Shown: positions 25,179 through 33,890 of the stretch, one piece after another
Position numbering within the stretch: position 1 is the first letter of the stretch
Layout: each line of letters begins with the position of its first letter
Virus record (IMG/VR): IMGVR_UViG_3300046007_008542
Location: 1 to 49,454 of that record
Strand: one strand, 5' to 3'
DNA from: a virus
Length of the DNA: 49,454 bases
Made by a program: the position numbers and the translations under genes
Notes under the pieces: generated by a model
What the model saw: the letters and a program-made list of their open reading frames with translations, nothing else
Databases searched by the model: none
Told to the model about the DNA's origin: nothing

Positions 25179-25421
25179 TTATTTATCCCATTTGTTTTCT
25201 GGGCAAGGGTTTGTTTTTAAATCTATTGGTGAGAATATTTTTTTGTCTAGTGGACACCCACATAAACTACAGTAGTAAAAATCTATTACTGCTGTATTTT
25301 TTTTACGAAACTCACACCCATTACATATAGCAGCTCTATTTTCTGCTAATTTTTTTTCTTCTGGTGTTGGGTTAGCTGCTGTTATCCAAGCTGATGATAT
25401 TTCTTTAAATTTTTTAAACAT
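25179..25421 (-). CDS. small zinc-ribbon-like protein, 80 residues
   Basis: Eighty residues with Cys33, Cys36, Cys51, Cys54, Cys56 and Cys73 in CNGC / CSLCGC / CP arrangement, consistent with a zinc ribbon. The N-terminus (MFKKFKEISSAWITAANPTPEEKKLAENRA) is helical and basic. Similar small CxxC...CxxC proteins occur in T4-like marine phages without a known role. It has its own ATATTTAT box at 25451-25458 and follows the LamG-bearing gene. Confidence 0.65.
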   Translation of the reverse strand: MFKKFKEISSAWITAANPTPEEKKLAENRAAICNGCEFRKKNTAVIDFYYCSLCGCPLDKKIFSPIDLKTNPCPENKWDK

Positions 25422-25450
25422 TATTCATTTATTAGTTATGTTTCATTATA

Positions 25451-25458
25451 ATAAATAT
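25451..25458 (-). promoter_or_regulatory. ATATTTAT box before zinc-ribbon gene
   Basis: ATATTTAT, 29 bases before the 80-residue gene. Confidence 0.5.
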
Positions 25459-25479
25459 ATTTGAGATATCCAAATGTTT

Positions 25480-27258
25480 TTAGAAAGGATTATCAGAACT
25501 CCAAGTTAATCCACTAATATTATTTACAGTTATATTTAGTCCACTTGAATCCGTCAATAACCCAGCATTGTCCGTAGCTAATAATAATAATTTAGTATTA
25601 GTTGATGGTGTTATTGGTGATGTTGGTGGAGTAAAGTCAGCAGTATATAATGCGGTCCCATTAACAAAATTAAAGTTAGTTATTTTTCCTGGGAATCTAT
25701 AGCTTAATGGGAAATATTCTCCGATATTTCCAAGAGATAATTTAGATAATAGTGGAGCGAAATCTACACTTCCTATACTATTTCCAGGATTTGATAAAAC
25801 ACCATTAACATATATATTAAATGTTGTTGATGTTCTAGATATAGCTATATGAGTCCAATCTAGTAATGTTGTTGTTGGTACAGAAGTAACAAATGAATAA
25901 CCAATTCCAGAGTAACTTACAACTAATGTTAAATTAAATAATATATTAGAGTTATAATCAGCCATACTAAAGTGTAAATAATCTGTATTTGAATTATAAA
26001 TAGAGAAGGGAATTATTGCTCCGTTAGCTGAACTGAATGTGCTTAATTTTTGAAACCACTCAATTGTAAAATCATTATATCCTAATGAATAATCTGTACT
26101 AGCTACATCAGTAATAGCATATCTACCATATTCATTACCAAAATCTATACTACCTCCATAAACTGGTGCTGATGATGGTGTAATAGATGGTGTAATAGAT
26201 GGTGTTATGCTTATGCTTGGTGTAATTGTTATGCTTGGTGTTATACTTGGTGTAACTGATATAGATGGTGTTACACTTGGTGTGGCTGATATACTTGGTG
26301 TTAGGCCCGGTGTAGCTGATATGCTTGGGGTAATTGATGGGCTAGGGGTTGGGCTTGGTAGTGGTCTACCAGTTCCCGGATTAGCCGATGCTCCTACAGG
26401 TCCATTAGCATTTACTACGGTTTCTCCAGTAATAGAAACAACTGATTTAGAAAAAAATTGGCGTTGCCCATTAGTGGCTAAATCCCTATTGATTGTTTCA
26501 GGTATAATATACCCGTACAATGTTATACTTAAATTTGTTTTAGCTACACGTTGATCACTAATACCATATTCATTAGTAGAATCAAATCTATCAATATATG
26601 TTCTAAATTGATAACGATTTTTATTACCCCAATATGAATCTGAAGCAAATTCAATAGCTTCAACTATTTTATTATTTTCCTGTATAAAATTAGTAATAAT
26701 AACACAATCATACGTTACATTGATGTAATCTGGTACAGGGGTTAGGTAGAATTTTTCGGATGGTAAGTAATTATTTAAAATATCAAAATTAGTATATTGA
26801 TTTTTTGAATTATATCGTCCTTGAGCAACAGCAAAATTATTTACATTATTACCATCTAATTTATTTGCTAATGTTCTATTTTTTTCAAACCCTGTTCTTC
26901 TTACAATAATATATGGGTACATTGCTTTCCCATTTTTATCTCTAAAATATCCATCTTTTTGGACTGATACCCATCTTTCAGCGGACGCATAAGCAACAGG
27001 TACAGATATTTGGTTTCCATTTTGTACTACTACAGGTTTAATAATATTGTTAAAGTAAAAAAATACAGCCTCATCAATATCTTGTAAACCAATTGAAAGT
27101 GGTGTGATGTCATTTTCAATATCAACAGATATTTGGTTTGCACGAGTTATTCTATCTTCAGGTAAAGTAGGCACATCAGCAGGTGAAATATAAGGTTCAA
27201 TCTGCTCATTTACTCGTCTAGCTGGTGTATTTGGTAATATTGGGAGTTGTCTTGACAT
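25480..27258 (-). CDS. tail terminator (T4 gp15-like) fused to a linker and LamG-like domain
   Basis: A 592-residue fusion. Residues 1-260 resemble T4 gp15: QISVPVAYASAERW (gp15 IRVPITYASKEH), then YPYIIVRRTGF, a DCVIITNFIQENNKIVEAIE strand-helix and ending AKTNLSITLYGYIIPE (gp15 RRRIEWSLTFEVNGWMYPP). Residues 300-363 are a Thr/Pro/Ser linker with repeating TPSIT/TPSIS units. Residues 366-592 fit a LamG/concanavalin-like carbohydrate-binding sandwich (FGNEYGRYAI, FTIEWFQKLS, WTHIAISRTSTTFNIYVNG, FNFVNGTALYTADF). The gene comes after gp14-like and before the sheath, where gp15 belongs. A virion-exposed sugar-binding domain on the neck side of the tail is inferred. Confidence 0.75.
   Translation of the reverse strand: MSRQLPILPNTPARRVNEQIEPYISPADVPTLPEDRITRANQISVDIENDITPLSIGLQDIDEAVFFYFNNIIKPVVVQNGNQISVPVAYASAERWVSVQKDGYFRDKNGKAMYPYIIVRRTGFEKNRTLANKLDGNNVNNFAVAQGRYNSKNQYTNFDILNNYLPSEKFYLTPVPDYINVTYDCVIITNFIQENNKIVEAIEFASDSYWGNKNRYQFRTYIDRFDSTNEYGISDQRVAKTNLSITLYGYIIPETINRDLATNGQRQFFSKSVVSITGETVVNANGPVGASANPGTGRPLPSPTPSPSITPSISATPGLTPSISATPSVTPSISVTPSITPSITITPSISITPSITPSITPSSAPVYGGSIDFGNEYGRYAITDVASTDYSLGYNDFTIEWFQKLSTFSSANGAIIPFSIYNSNTDYLHFSMADYNSNILFNLTLVVSYSGIGYSFVTSVPTTTLLDWTHIAISRTSTTFNIYVNGVLSNPGNSIGSVDFAPLLSKLSLGNIGEYFPLSYRFPGKITNFNFVNGTALYTADFTPPTSPITPSTNTKLLLLATDNAGLLTDSSGLNITVNNISGLTWSSDNPF
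26170..26361 (-). repeat. Thr/Pro/Ser linker repeats in the gp15-like fusion
   Basis: Sixty-four codons of TPSIT, TPSIS, TPSVT units joining the tail terminator to the LamG-like domain. The same unit occurs in the 2338- and 569-residue proteins. Confidence 0.85.
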
Positions 27259-27758
27259 TATCTAGATTGGGTTAATCCTAATGATTCTGGTGATACGTAA
27301 TGAGCATTAACAATGATGGAAAAACTTGCTCCAAAATTATCTAAATAAGCACCATTGTAATTATATTCAGGTACTTTACCAACTATATCTTGATTTTCAT
27401 TAACTAAATTTATTTCGTAATAATCATTATTCCATAATACAATATCTCCGATTTGAGGTATAATGTTTTGTAGTACTAAGTCTTTACGTAAAAATCTAAA
27501 TTTAAAATTTCTAGTAAAATCAGGTCCTATTTGATTATCATAATCTCCTTCATAATCTCCTCTATCAATCAAACAAACTATTAATACAGGAGGAAAATAC
27601 ATTTTGGTTCCACCTTCAGCTTCACCATAAACGTTAGTTGTTGTTTCATCTAAGGATATTTGATAGTATCCCACGTTTTGTTCAATAATGTTGTGTAACA
27701 ACTCAGCATTGATAACATGGAAAAAAGATATATCTCGAGAACTACCATATAAAGCCAT
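27258..27758 (-). CDS. 14: neck protein, T4 gp14-like
   Basis: A 166-residue protein. The segment NIIPQIGDIVLWNNDYYEINLVNENQ resembles the gp14 motif ([21 protein letters not shown] of T4), and NFKFRFLRKDLVL occupies the preceding strand. Gp14-type proteins join head completion to the tail. Overlaps the gp15-like gene by one base and follows a 110-residue gene. The assignment rests on this motif and on order (gp13, small, gp14, gp15). Confidence 0.65.
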   Translation of the reverse strand: MALYGSSRDISFFHVINAELLHNIIEQNVGYYQISLDETTTNVYGEAEGGTKMYFPPVLIVCLIDRGDYEGDYDNQIGPDFTRNFKFRFLRKDLVLQNIIPQIGDIVLWNNDYYEINLVNENQDIVGKVPEYNYNGAYLDNFGASFSIIVNAHYVSPESLGLTQSR

Positions 27759-27760
27759 AA

Positions 27761-28093
27761 TTAGTAATTTCTAATTTTTAATATTGTTTTTGTTCTAACC
27801 TCAAATTTTACTAATCCTGGGATTTTTAGTGCTTCAGATTTGATACCCTTTATGGTTTCAATAGAATTTCCTTGAGAAATATATTTCATTTCTAACAGAG
27901 AATAATTATACAAATCAGATGAAGCTGCTTGGAGTTGATCATTATCAATTACTTTAACAACAATAACATTCTTAATACCACGAATTTGGTTATATATTTC
28001 AGTAAAGTTAACCTCATTCTTCATTTTTAAAATGATTTGAACGAAATAGGTTTCAAATGCTCCTTCGGTTAATAATTGTTCTAAGTATCCCAT
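27761..28093 (-). CDS. hypothetical neck-region protein, 110 residues
   Basis: Not recognised. 110 residues, alpha/beta alternation that looks like a small ferredoxin-like fold (MGYLEQLLTEGAFETYF..., YNQIRGIKNVIVVKVID, KSEALKIPGLVKFEVR). It sits between the gp13-like and gp14-like neck genes with 1-2 base gaps. Probably a neck or portal-vertex accessory, on position alone. Confidence 0.65.
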   Translation of the reverse strand: MGYLEQLLTEGAFETYFVQIILKMKNEVNFTEIYNQIRGIKNVIVVKVIDNDQLQAASSDLYNYSLLEMKYISQGNSIETIKGIKSEALKIPGLVKFEVRTKTILKIRNY

Positions 28094-28094
28094 A

Positions 28095-29267
28095 TTAAAA
28101 TATATAAAGTCCCATTGGAACGTCGTTTAATGTTTTATTTAAGTTGTCAGAGTTAGCTGCTAATTTTTCTAATTGAGCTTGACGTCCTGTTTTTTCTAGC
28201 ATATCTCTTAATTGAGTTAATAGTGCTTCTTTAGTTGACCTAGCATCAGTTAATAAATCTTGTTGATTTAATGTTACTTCTGAACCAGGAATAGGCACAG
28301 TGCTATATTTTCCTCTAACATATCCTAAAATTTCTCTACATAATGCTAAAGTATATTGGTAAATCCACATTCTACCTATAGAATTAATGTAATTGTAATT
28401 AGGATTAATGTAAGGTACATTAGAAGGATTAGTAATCAAATTAGTTGCCGCAGAACCACTCGCATTTCTTCCACCAACTACGCTATCTCTTTCAGACCCT
28501 TTAACGTATTCTATCCAAACATTATATTTTGCTGGTGGTACTGGGAAGAGTTTTAATTGATTGTTTTGTATTTCGAATGAAAATTGTGCTCTTCTAATCT
28601 GGTCATTTAATTTAATTGCTTGGATTCTTTGTAAATCAAAGAATAAAGGCATTAATAAAAATGTAATAGCAGGCGAATATGCTCCAAATCCAAAGCTGTT
28701 TAATAAACCTTCATAACTATATCCAATACCAACGTAAGGATCAAAATATCTTACTGCAGCAGGTGGTGCTTCAAAAAATACTCGTTTAATTTCAATATAA
28801 TCATTTGGTCCTATAGAAGCAGATTGTTGTGCCCATAAATTCATGTCGTATGATTGAATATAGGGTATTGTTTGTAGGGCTCCACTATAATAAGTGACAT
28901 TACCTCCTACTCCGGCTTCAGTTCCATAGTTTTCTGCTATTCTAACAGCACCTCCTAATGAAGGTGTCATTAACAATTGATTAAATGGACCCGAACCTGT
29001 TGAATTTCCTTCCATTGAAAGCATATTTTCCTGTACTTGGAATTGATATACTTCATTTCCATATACAGTTACAGCTTCTTCAAAAGCAGTATAAATTTGA
29101 ATAGGTTGAAGTTCAACCACCTCAATAGGCCATCCTAAACGTCTAGTAACAAATACTACAACGCTATCTGCATCGGTTTGAAAATCATATTGGTAATCAT
29201 AGAATCCAAAAGGCGTATCGCCTGGGAAAAATTGAGAGGTACCATCATATACAGGAATATCAGCCAT
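28095..29267 (-). CDS. 13: neck protein, T4 gp13-like
   Basis: A 390-residue protein of the T4-like head-completion group: start FGFYDYQYDFQTDADSVVVFV, RRLGWPIEVVELQPIQIYTAFEEAV, and a helical C-terminal half (REILGYVRGKYSTVPIPG, LLTDARSTKEALLTQLRDML). The RRLG...ELxxxQIYxAFEEA pattern is typical of neck proteins annotated next to gp14 in T4-like phages. An ATATTTAT box at 29282-29289 lies only 14 bases upstream of the ATG. Confidence 0.7.
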   Translation of the reverse strand: MADIPVYDGTSQFFPGDTPFGFYDYQYDFQTDADSVVVFVTRRLGWPIEVVELQPIQIYTAFEEAVTVYGNEVYQFQVQENMLSMEGNSTGSGPFNQLLMTPSLGGAVRIAENYGTEAGVGGNVTYYSGALQTIPYIQSYDMNLWAQQSASIGPNDYIEIKRVFFEAPPAAVRYFDPYVGIGYSYEGLLNSFGFGAYSPAITFLLMPLFFDLQRIQAIKLNDQIRRAQFSFEIQNNQLKLFPVPPAKYNVWIEYVKGSERDSVVGGRNASGSAATNLITNPSNVPYINPNYNYINSIGRMWIYQYTLALCREILGYVRGKYSTVPIPGSEVTLNQQDLLTDARSTKEALLTQLRDMLEKTGRQAQLEKLAANSDNLNKTLNDVPMGLYIF

Positions 29268-29281
29268 TTTTGTGTTTTAGT

Positions 29282-29289
29282 ATAAATAT
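29282..29289 (-). promoter_or_regulatory. ATATTTAT box before gp13-like gene
   Basis: ATATTTAT, 14 bases before the gp13-like start, overlapping the stop of the 107-residue gene. Confidence 0.5.
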
Positions 29290-29612
29290 TATTTTCTCCA
29301 GGGAAGACCTTGTTTTATTGTTTGAGAGTCTTTTGCTACTTTTTGAGCGGCAACATTATCTTGAAGAGTATTTTCTATGGTAGTTACTTCTTCTTCTCCT
29401 AAAGAAGATTTAATCCATCCTAACACATTTTCATGTGTTAATTCAGAATAAGGTATAAATCCCTCTACAGAAGGATCTCCTGTTAATTCTAAATACCCAA
29501 TTGTCCTATCAATATAGTTTTCCAATTGCACTGTGCACCCGTAGTGTACTGCTATAATTAATCCATCTGCTGTTTGATATGTTGTATCAAAGATTTGCCA
29601 AGTTGTTGTCAT
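29289..29612 (-). CDS. small fibre-associated protein, 107 residues
   Basis: No function recognised. The pattern MTTTWQIFDTTYQTADG..., SELTHENVLGWIKSSLGEEE and ending LPWRK resembles a small conserved family often found beside tail-fibre genes in aquatic phages. It follows the 1350-residue fibre by 11 bases and is transcribed with it. It may be a fibre cap or chaperone. Confidence 0.65.
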   Translation of the reverse strand: MTTTWQIFDTTYQTADGLIIAVHYGCTVQLENYIDRTIGYLELTGDPSVEGFIPYSELTHENVLGWIKSSLGEEEVTTIENTLQDNVAAQKVAKDSQTIKQGLPWRK

Positions 29613-29623
29613 TTTTTTTTATT

Positions 29624-32600
29624 TTATAGTTCTATCCAAGTATTGTCTGGGTTAAATCTTATTATGACAACTCCGTTTGGTTGATTTGTTTCATTCCAAA
29701 ATGTATGGCCTATTACTCTTACCACTTCTCCTGTACCTGTTGGTGGGTTCTCAGTTATTTTTCCTGCATTTACTGATAGATATAGTGGCGCACCTTCTGC
29801 TACATTGGCAGGGTCGCTTACATTTGCTGAAGAAACAAAACCATTTAGTAGTACGTTTATTGCTTCATCTGCACCACTAGTAGAGGTTAGTGTAATACCC
29901 AGTAAATGTGTTGATTTAGCATCTGCAGATGATGCATCAGCTAATGACCATTTCCTGTTTGATTGCATTGCTACAATTTCTCCTGCAGCCAATGTTACAT
30001 TTGAGATTTCTTCGCTTAGAATTTCACCAGTAGCATAATTTGCATCCCAATCATTAAGATTAGTAAGTATTGAACTAACTCCATCTATTATTTGGTAATC
30101 AGCAGTTAAACTACTTAACTTCCCAGCAACAACACTTACTGTCTCTGCTAACAGACTACTACCATCAAACGTTAAATTAGATTCACCGTTTATATCACCA
30201 CCGCCTGTTGCTGTAAGAATGTAATTGTCTGTGTTGTTTGAAACATTATTTGCAATACTTGAAACATTAACTGCATTTGAAGCACTTATTGCAAATGAAG
30301 CAGATAATATACTATTTGAACCGTTAGGTCCATATACATTTGAAGCTGTTACAAAAGAAGCTGTAGCTGCAGTTGTTGTGGCTGGTGCCCAAGAAGCACT
30401 TACCGCCCATGAAGCAGTTCCAAATAAAGAACCTGTTATACCTTGAGTTACTCTTAATGATCCTGTTACTTGAACCGTATTTCCTGATGCAAAGATTAAA
30501 TTGCTTCTAGCTGCATCTGAGGTTCCATTCCCATGAATAAATGCAGATTGTATGGATGAAGATAGGTTATATTGACCCTGTACGTGTTGATATGTACCTG
30601 ATGTTACTGTTTCCCATCCTTCAGCATGTGATCCTAATCCTAATGCTAAGGTGTTAAGTCCTTCAGCATGAGAAATACCTCCTGATGCAATTGTGTTCCT
30701 CCCTTCTGTATGTGAATAGTTTCCTTGTGCTTGAGTATTATCACCCTCTGCGTGTGCATAGTCTCCTGATGCTGTTGTAAGTCTTCCTTCAGCATGTGAG
30801 TACAGTCCTCCAGCAAATGTCTTATCTCCTTCTGTATGTGAATAATTTCCTGAAGCTGTTGTAAGTCTTCCTTCAGCATGTGAGCCTGTTCCTAATGTTA
30901 GTGTAAACTCTCCCTCTGCATGTGAAAAAACTCTTGATGCTAATGTTCGTCTACCTTCAGCATGTGAGTAGTTTGCTAATGCTACTGTAGTATCACCTTC
31001 GGCATGTGAACCTTCTCCTGATGATGTTGTAAAAAATCCTTCGGCATGTGAATTAGTTCCTATCGCTCTTGTGGTATCACCTTCGGCATGTGAATACTGT
31101 CCTACTGCTCGTGTAGTATCTCCTTCAGCATGTGACCAGTTTCCTTGTGCTACAGAAGAATTACCTTCAGAATGTGAGTGTAATCCTTGTGCTGTTGTAA
31201 GTCTACCTTCTGCGTGTGAGAAGTTTCCGGATGCTGTAGAACCTGAGCCTTCAGCGTGTGAATAATCTCCTGATGCTATTGTATCATAGCCTTCTGCATG
31301 TGAAAAATCTCCTGATGCTGTTGTGAATCTTCCTTCAGCATGTGAGTACAGTCCTACTGCTCGTGTATTACGTCCTTCTGCATGTGAGAAGTTTCCTAAT
31401 GCTATCGTTAGGTATCCTTCTGCATGTGAATACTGCCCTGATGCTAGTGTAGTCGAGCCTTCTGCGTGTGAGAACTCTCCTGATGAGATTGCAAAGCCTC
31501 CTTCGGCATGTGACCAGTTTCCTGATGCCGATGTAGATGATCCTTCAGCATGTGAAGCTAATCCTAATGCATGTGTATTCTGTCCTTCTGCATGTGAGTA
31601 ATCTCCTATTGCTCTTGTAATGTTTCCTTCTGCATGTGAATATTCTCCTGATGCTAGTGTATTACGTCCTTCAGCATGTGATCCTACTCCTGATGCTGTT
31701 GTGTAGTATCCTTCGGCATGTGAATTATCTCCTGATGAACGTGTAGCAACGCCTTCTGCATGTGAGGATACTCCTGATGATACTGTGCTCTCTCCTTCGG
31801 CATGGGAATATGTTCCTTGTGAGATTGTGAATGTTCCTTCAGCATGTGACCAAAATCCCGATGCTATTGTATTCTGTCCTTCTGCGTGTGAATGATCTCC
31901 TGATGATGTTGTATAGTATCCTTCTGCATGGGAGTAGGAACCGGATGCTAGTGTATTCTGTCCTTCTGCATGTGAGTAATCTCCTATTGCTATTGTATTG
32001 ACTCCTTCAGCATGTGAATAATCTCCTGATGATATAGAGCCTGAGCCTTCAGCGTGTGAGAACTCTCCTGATGATGTTGTATAGTATCCTTCTGCATGTG
32101 AGTAGTTTCCTATTGCTCTTGTTAGACCTCCTTCTGTATGTGACTTTTGTCCAAATGCTACTGTACCTCCTCCTTCGGCATGTGAAGCTTGTCCTAATGC
32201 TTGAGTAGTATCACCTTCGGCATGTGAAGTTTCTCCTGATGCTACAGCACCTACTCCTTCTGCATGTGAATATTCTCCTAATGCCCATGCGTTATAACCT
32301 TCTGCATGTGACCAGCTTCCTGATGCCCATGTGTTATAACCTTCTGCATGTGACCAAAATCCTGATGATGTTGTATATTGCCCTTCTGCATGTGAAGCTT
32401 CTCCTGATGCTATTGTAAGGTTTCCTTCTGCATGTGAGTAGTTTCCTCCTGCTACTGTAAAGCCTCCTTCTGCATGTGAACCATCTCCTTGTGCTAGAGT
32501 ACCTCCTCCTTCAGCGTGAGAATACTCTCCTATTGAGTTTGCAAATTCTCCTTCAGCGTGTGAGAATAGTCCTGATGATGTTGTGTATCTTCCTTCTGCA

Positions 32601-33676
32601 TGTGAATAGGACTGGATTGTTGTTGTGGCATATCCTTCTGCATGTGAGTAATCTCCTATTGCTATTGTAAGGTTTCCTTCTGCATGTGAATATGGTGCTG
32701 ATGCTGTTGTATCACGCCCTTGGGCTAGAGAACCTGTTAATCCATAAGATCCAGTTAATTGTTTAGAATTAATCCAAACACTACCACTTTTAACAAGTAA
32801 ATCCCCATATGATGAAGTCGTAGTAGTATCCACTACATCATGTAACTCTCCTAATTCATATCCGTTATCAATACGAACATACATTGAACCATTATTAAGT
32901 TGTACTCTTAATACTTGTCCTAATCTTACAGCATGTAATGGTGCTACTGGTGCTGTTCCTATTATAGATCCAGTTGCTCCTAAATAAAGTAATTGTCCCG
33001 CTGAAAAGGCATTTGTGTTTATTCCTATTAATGTACCTTCTGTTATAATATATCCAAAACTATCATTAGGAATATCTTGATTAGTAATACCTAATGTATT
33101 AGCTGATACTTCATCACTTTCATACGAGGCTGTTGCTATTAAAGCATTGTCACCTGTTGCTCCTGATATTCTTACTACTTTTCCTTTATCGATTTGAGCT
33201 CCAGTTACATTTTTAACATATATTAAAATGTCTTGAGCATTTAAAGAAGAAGATGCATTTGTAGCATATGAAGCACTAATGGCAAATGAAGCACTGTTTG
33301 CATTTAAAGCATAAGATGCTGTTATAGCTTGAGAGGCACTTGTTGCAAATGAGCTTGATATTGCTCTTGAAGCAGAGACAACAAATGATGCTGTACCTGA
33401 TAAATTTGGAACAGTTAAAGTATTAGTACTTGGATTATAAGTAAATGTTGTTTCAGAGTCTTGATATAAGTCATAAGTTCCAGTAGTGGAAACAGCTGTA
33501 GCTGCGAAAGGTACTTTAAATGCAACAGCTTCTGCATTGGTACTTACTGTTACTTTTGAAGCATTTGTAGCCCATGAAGCGGTTCCAAATAAAGAACCTG
33601 TAATTCCGTTTATAACGGTAAGAGTATTTAACGAGGCATCAGAGCCACTCGTTATGATTTTTTTCCAACTTGGCAT
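29624..33676 (-). CDS. long fibre with fifty YadA-like 14-residue repeats
   Basis: A 1350-residue fibre. N-terminus MPSWKKIITSGSDASLN is shared with the 424-residue fibre and is probably a virion-attachment signal. Residues about 80-150 are TASxALxA-type Ala/Ser repeats. Residues 330-1029 are fifty perfect-length 14-residue repeats with consensus SHAEGxxTxASGxY, matching the left-handed beta-roll head repeat of YadA-type trimeric adhesins. The C-terminal 320 residues contain GSLFGTASWAVSASW and end in a beta-rich domain (AGEIVAMQSNRKWSLADA...) typical of phage fibre tips. Read as a receptor-binding or decorating fibre; a trimer is inferred from the repeat family. Confidence 0.85.
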   Translation of the reverse strand: MPSWKKIITSGSDASLNTLTVINGITGSLFGTASWATNASKVTVSTNAEAVAFKVPFAATAVSTTGTYDLYQDSETTFTYNPSTNTLTVPNLSGTASFVVSASRAISSSFATSASQAITASYALNANSASFAISASYATNASSSLNAQDILIYVKNVTGAQIDKGKVVRISGATGDNALIATASYESDEVSANTLGITNQDIPNDSFGYIITEGTLIGINTNAFSAGQLLYLGATGSIIGTAPVAPLHAVRLGQVLRVQLNNGSMYVRIDNGYELGELHDVVDTTTTSSYGDLLVKSGSVWINSKQLTGSYGLTGSLAQGRDTTASAPYSHAEGNLTIAIGDYSHAEGYATTTIQSYSHAEGRYTTSSGLFSHAEGEFANSIGEYSHAEGGGTLAQGDGSHAEGGFTVAGGNYSHAEGNLTIASGEASHAEGQYTTSSGFWSHAEGYNTWASGSWSHAEGYNAWALGEYSHAEGVGAVASGETSHAEGDTTQALGQASHAEGGGTVAFGQKSHTEGGLTRAIGNYSHAEGYYTTSSGEFSHAEGSGSISSGDYSHAEGVNTIAIGDYSHAEGQNTLASGSYSHAEGYYTTSSGDHSHAEGQNTIASGFWSHAEGTFTISQGTYSHAEGESTVSSGVSSHAEGVATRSSGDNSHAEGYYTTASGVGSHAEGRNTLASGEYSHAEGNITRAIGDYSHAEGQNTHALGLASHAEGSSTSASGNWSHAEGGFAISSGEFSHAEGSTTLASGQYSHAEGYLTIALGNFSHAEGRNTRAVGLYSHAEGRFTTASGDFSHAEGYDTIASGDYSHAEGSGSTASGNFSHAEGRLTTAQGLHSHSEGNSSVAQGNWSHAEGDTTRAVGQYSHAEGDTTRAIGTNSHAEGFFTTSSGEGSHAEGDTTVALANYSHAEGRRTLASRVFSHAEGEFTLTLGTGSHAEGRLTTASGNYSHTEGDKTFAGGLYSHAEGRLTTASGDYAHAEGDNTQAQGNYSHTEGRNTIASGGISHAEGLNTLALGLGSHAEGWETVTSGTYQHVQGQYNLSSSIQSAFIHGNGTSDAARSNLIFASGNTVQVTGSLRVTQGITGSLFGTASWAVSASWAPATTTAATASFVTASNVYGPNGSNSILSASFAISASNAVNVSSIANNVSNNTDNYILTATGGGDINGESNLTFDGSSLLAETVSVVAGKLSSLTADYQIIDGVSSILTNLNDWDANYATGEILSEEISNVTLAAGEIVAMQSNRKWSLADASSADAKSTHLLGITLTSTSGADEAINVLLNGFVSSANVSDPANVAEGAPLYLSVNAGKITENPPTGTGEVVRVIGHTFWNETNQPNGVVIIRFNPDNTWIEL
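30590..32689 (-). repeat. fifty tandem 42-bp coding repeats (14 residues, SHAEG)
   Basis: Exactly 2100 bp, 50 units of 42 bp with no insertion or deletion, followed by a degenerate unit QHVQGQY. 45 units start SHAEG; variants are SHTEG (3), SHSEG (1) and AHAEG (1). Spacer residues 6-14 vary but keep T/A/S-x-A/S-x-G-D/N/E-Y/F/W/A. Confidence 0.95.
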
Positions 33677-33744
33677 AGATAAAATTTATTATGATTGGTT
33701 ACAAGATTGCTTGCCCACTTCCCATACGGGTCTATAATACACCA

Positions 33745-33752
33745 ATAAATAT
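33745..33752 (-). promoter_or_regulatory. ATATTTAT box before long fibre
   Basis: ATATTTAT in context CCTCGTATATTTATTG, 68 bases before the fibre start, the longest leader of the set. Confidence 0.45.
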
Positions 33753-33766
33753 ACGAGGATAAATGA

Positions 33767-33806
33767 GTATTCCAAGCAAATTTCTAAAGAAAGACGCATG
33801 GAATAC
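33767..33806. other. nested inverted repeat in the longest gap
   Basis: In the 214-base gap between the 569-residue gene and the fibre gene, GTATTCCA at one side pairs with TGGAATAC at the other, enclosing a second small inverted repeat TTTC/GAAA with a TTTA loop. It lies just upstream of the ATATTTAT box at 33745-33752 and could be a regulatory RNA structure or protein site. Confidence 0.4.
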
Positions 33807-33890
33807 ACAATGATAAAATATTAGGTGTATGGGGTATTGTTTTATATATAATACGCGTTAATTTGCGCGTTATATGCTAAATTTTACAGA

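Noticed and set aside
26207-26554. Plus-strand open frame of repeated GV/LGV residues
   Set aside because: It is the reverse of the TPSIT linker; its repeats come from the real minus-strand gene.
31071-32670. Several plus-strand frames with repeated SACE/LLHV motifs
   Set aside because: Shadows of the 42-bp SHAEG repeats, whose period is a multiple of 3, so every frame stays open.
30590-32689. CRISPR-like tandem repeats
   Set aside because: Units are 42 bp without distinct spacers, in frame with one long protein.
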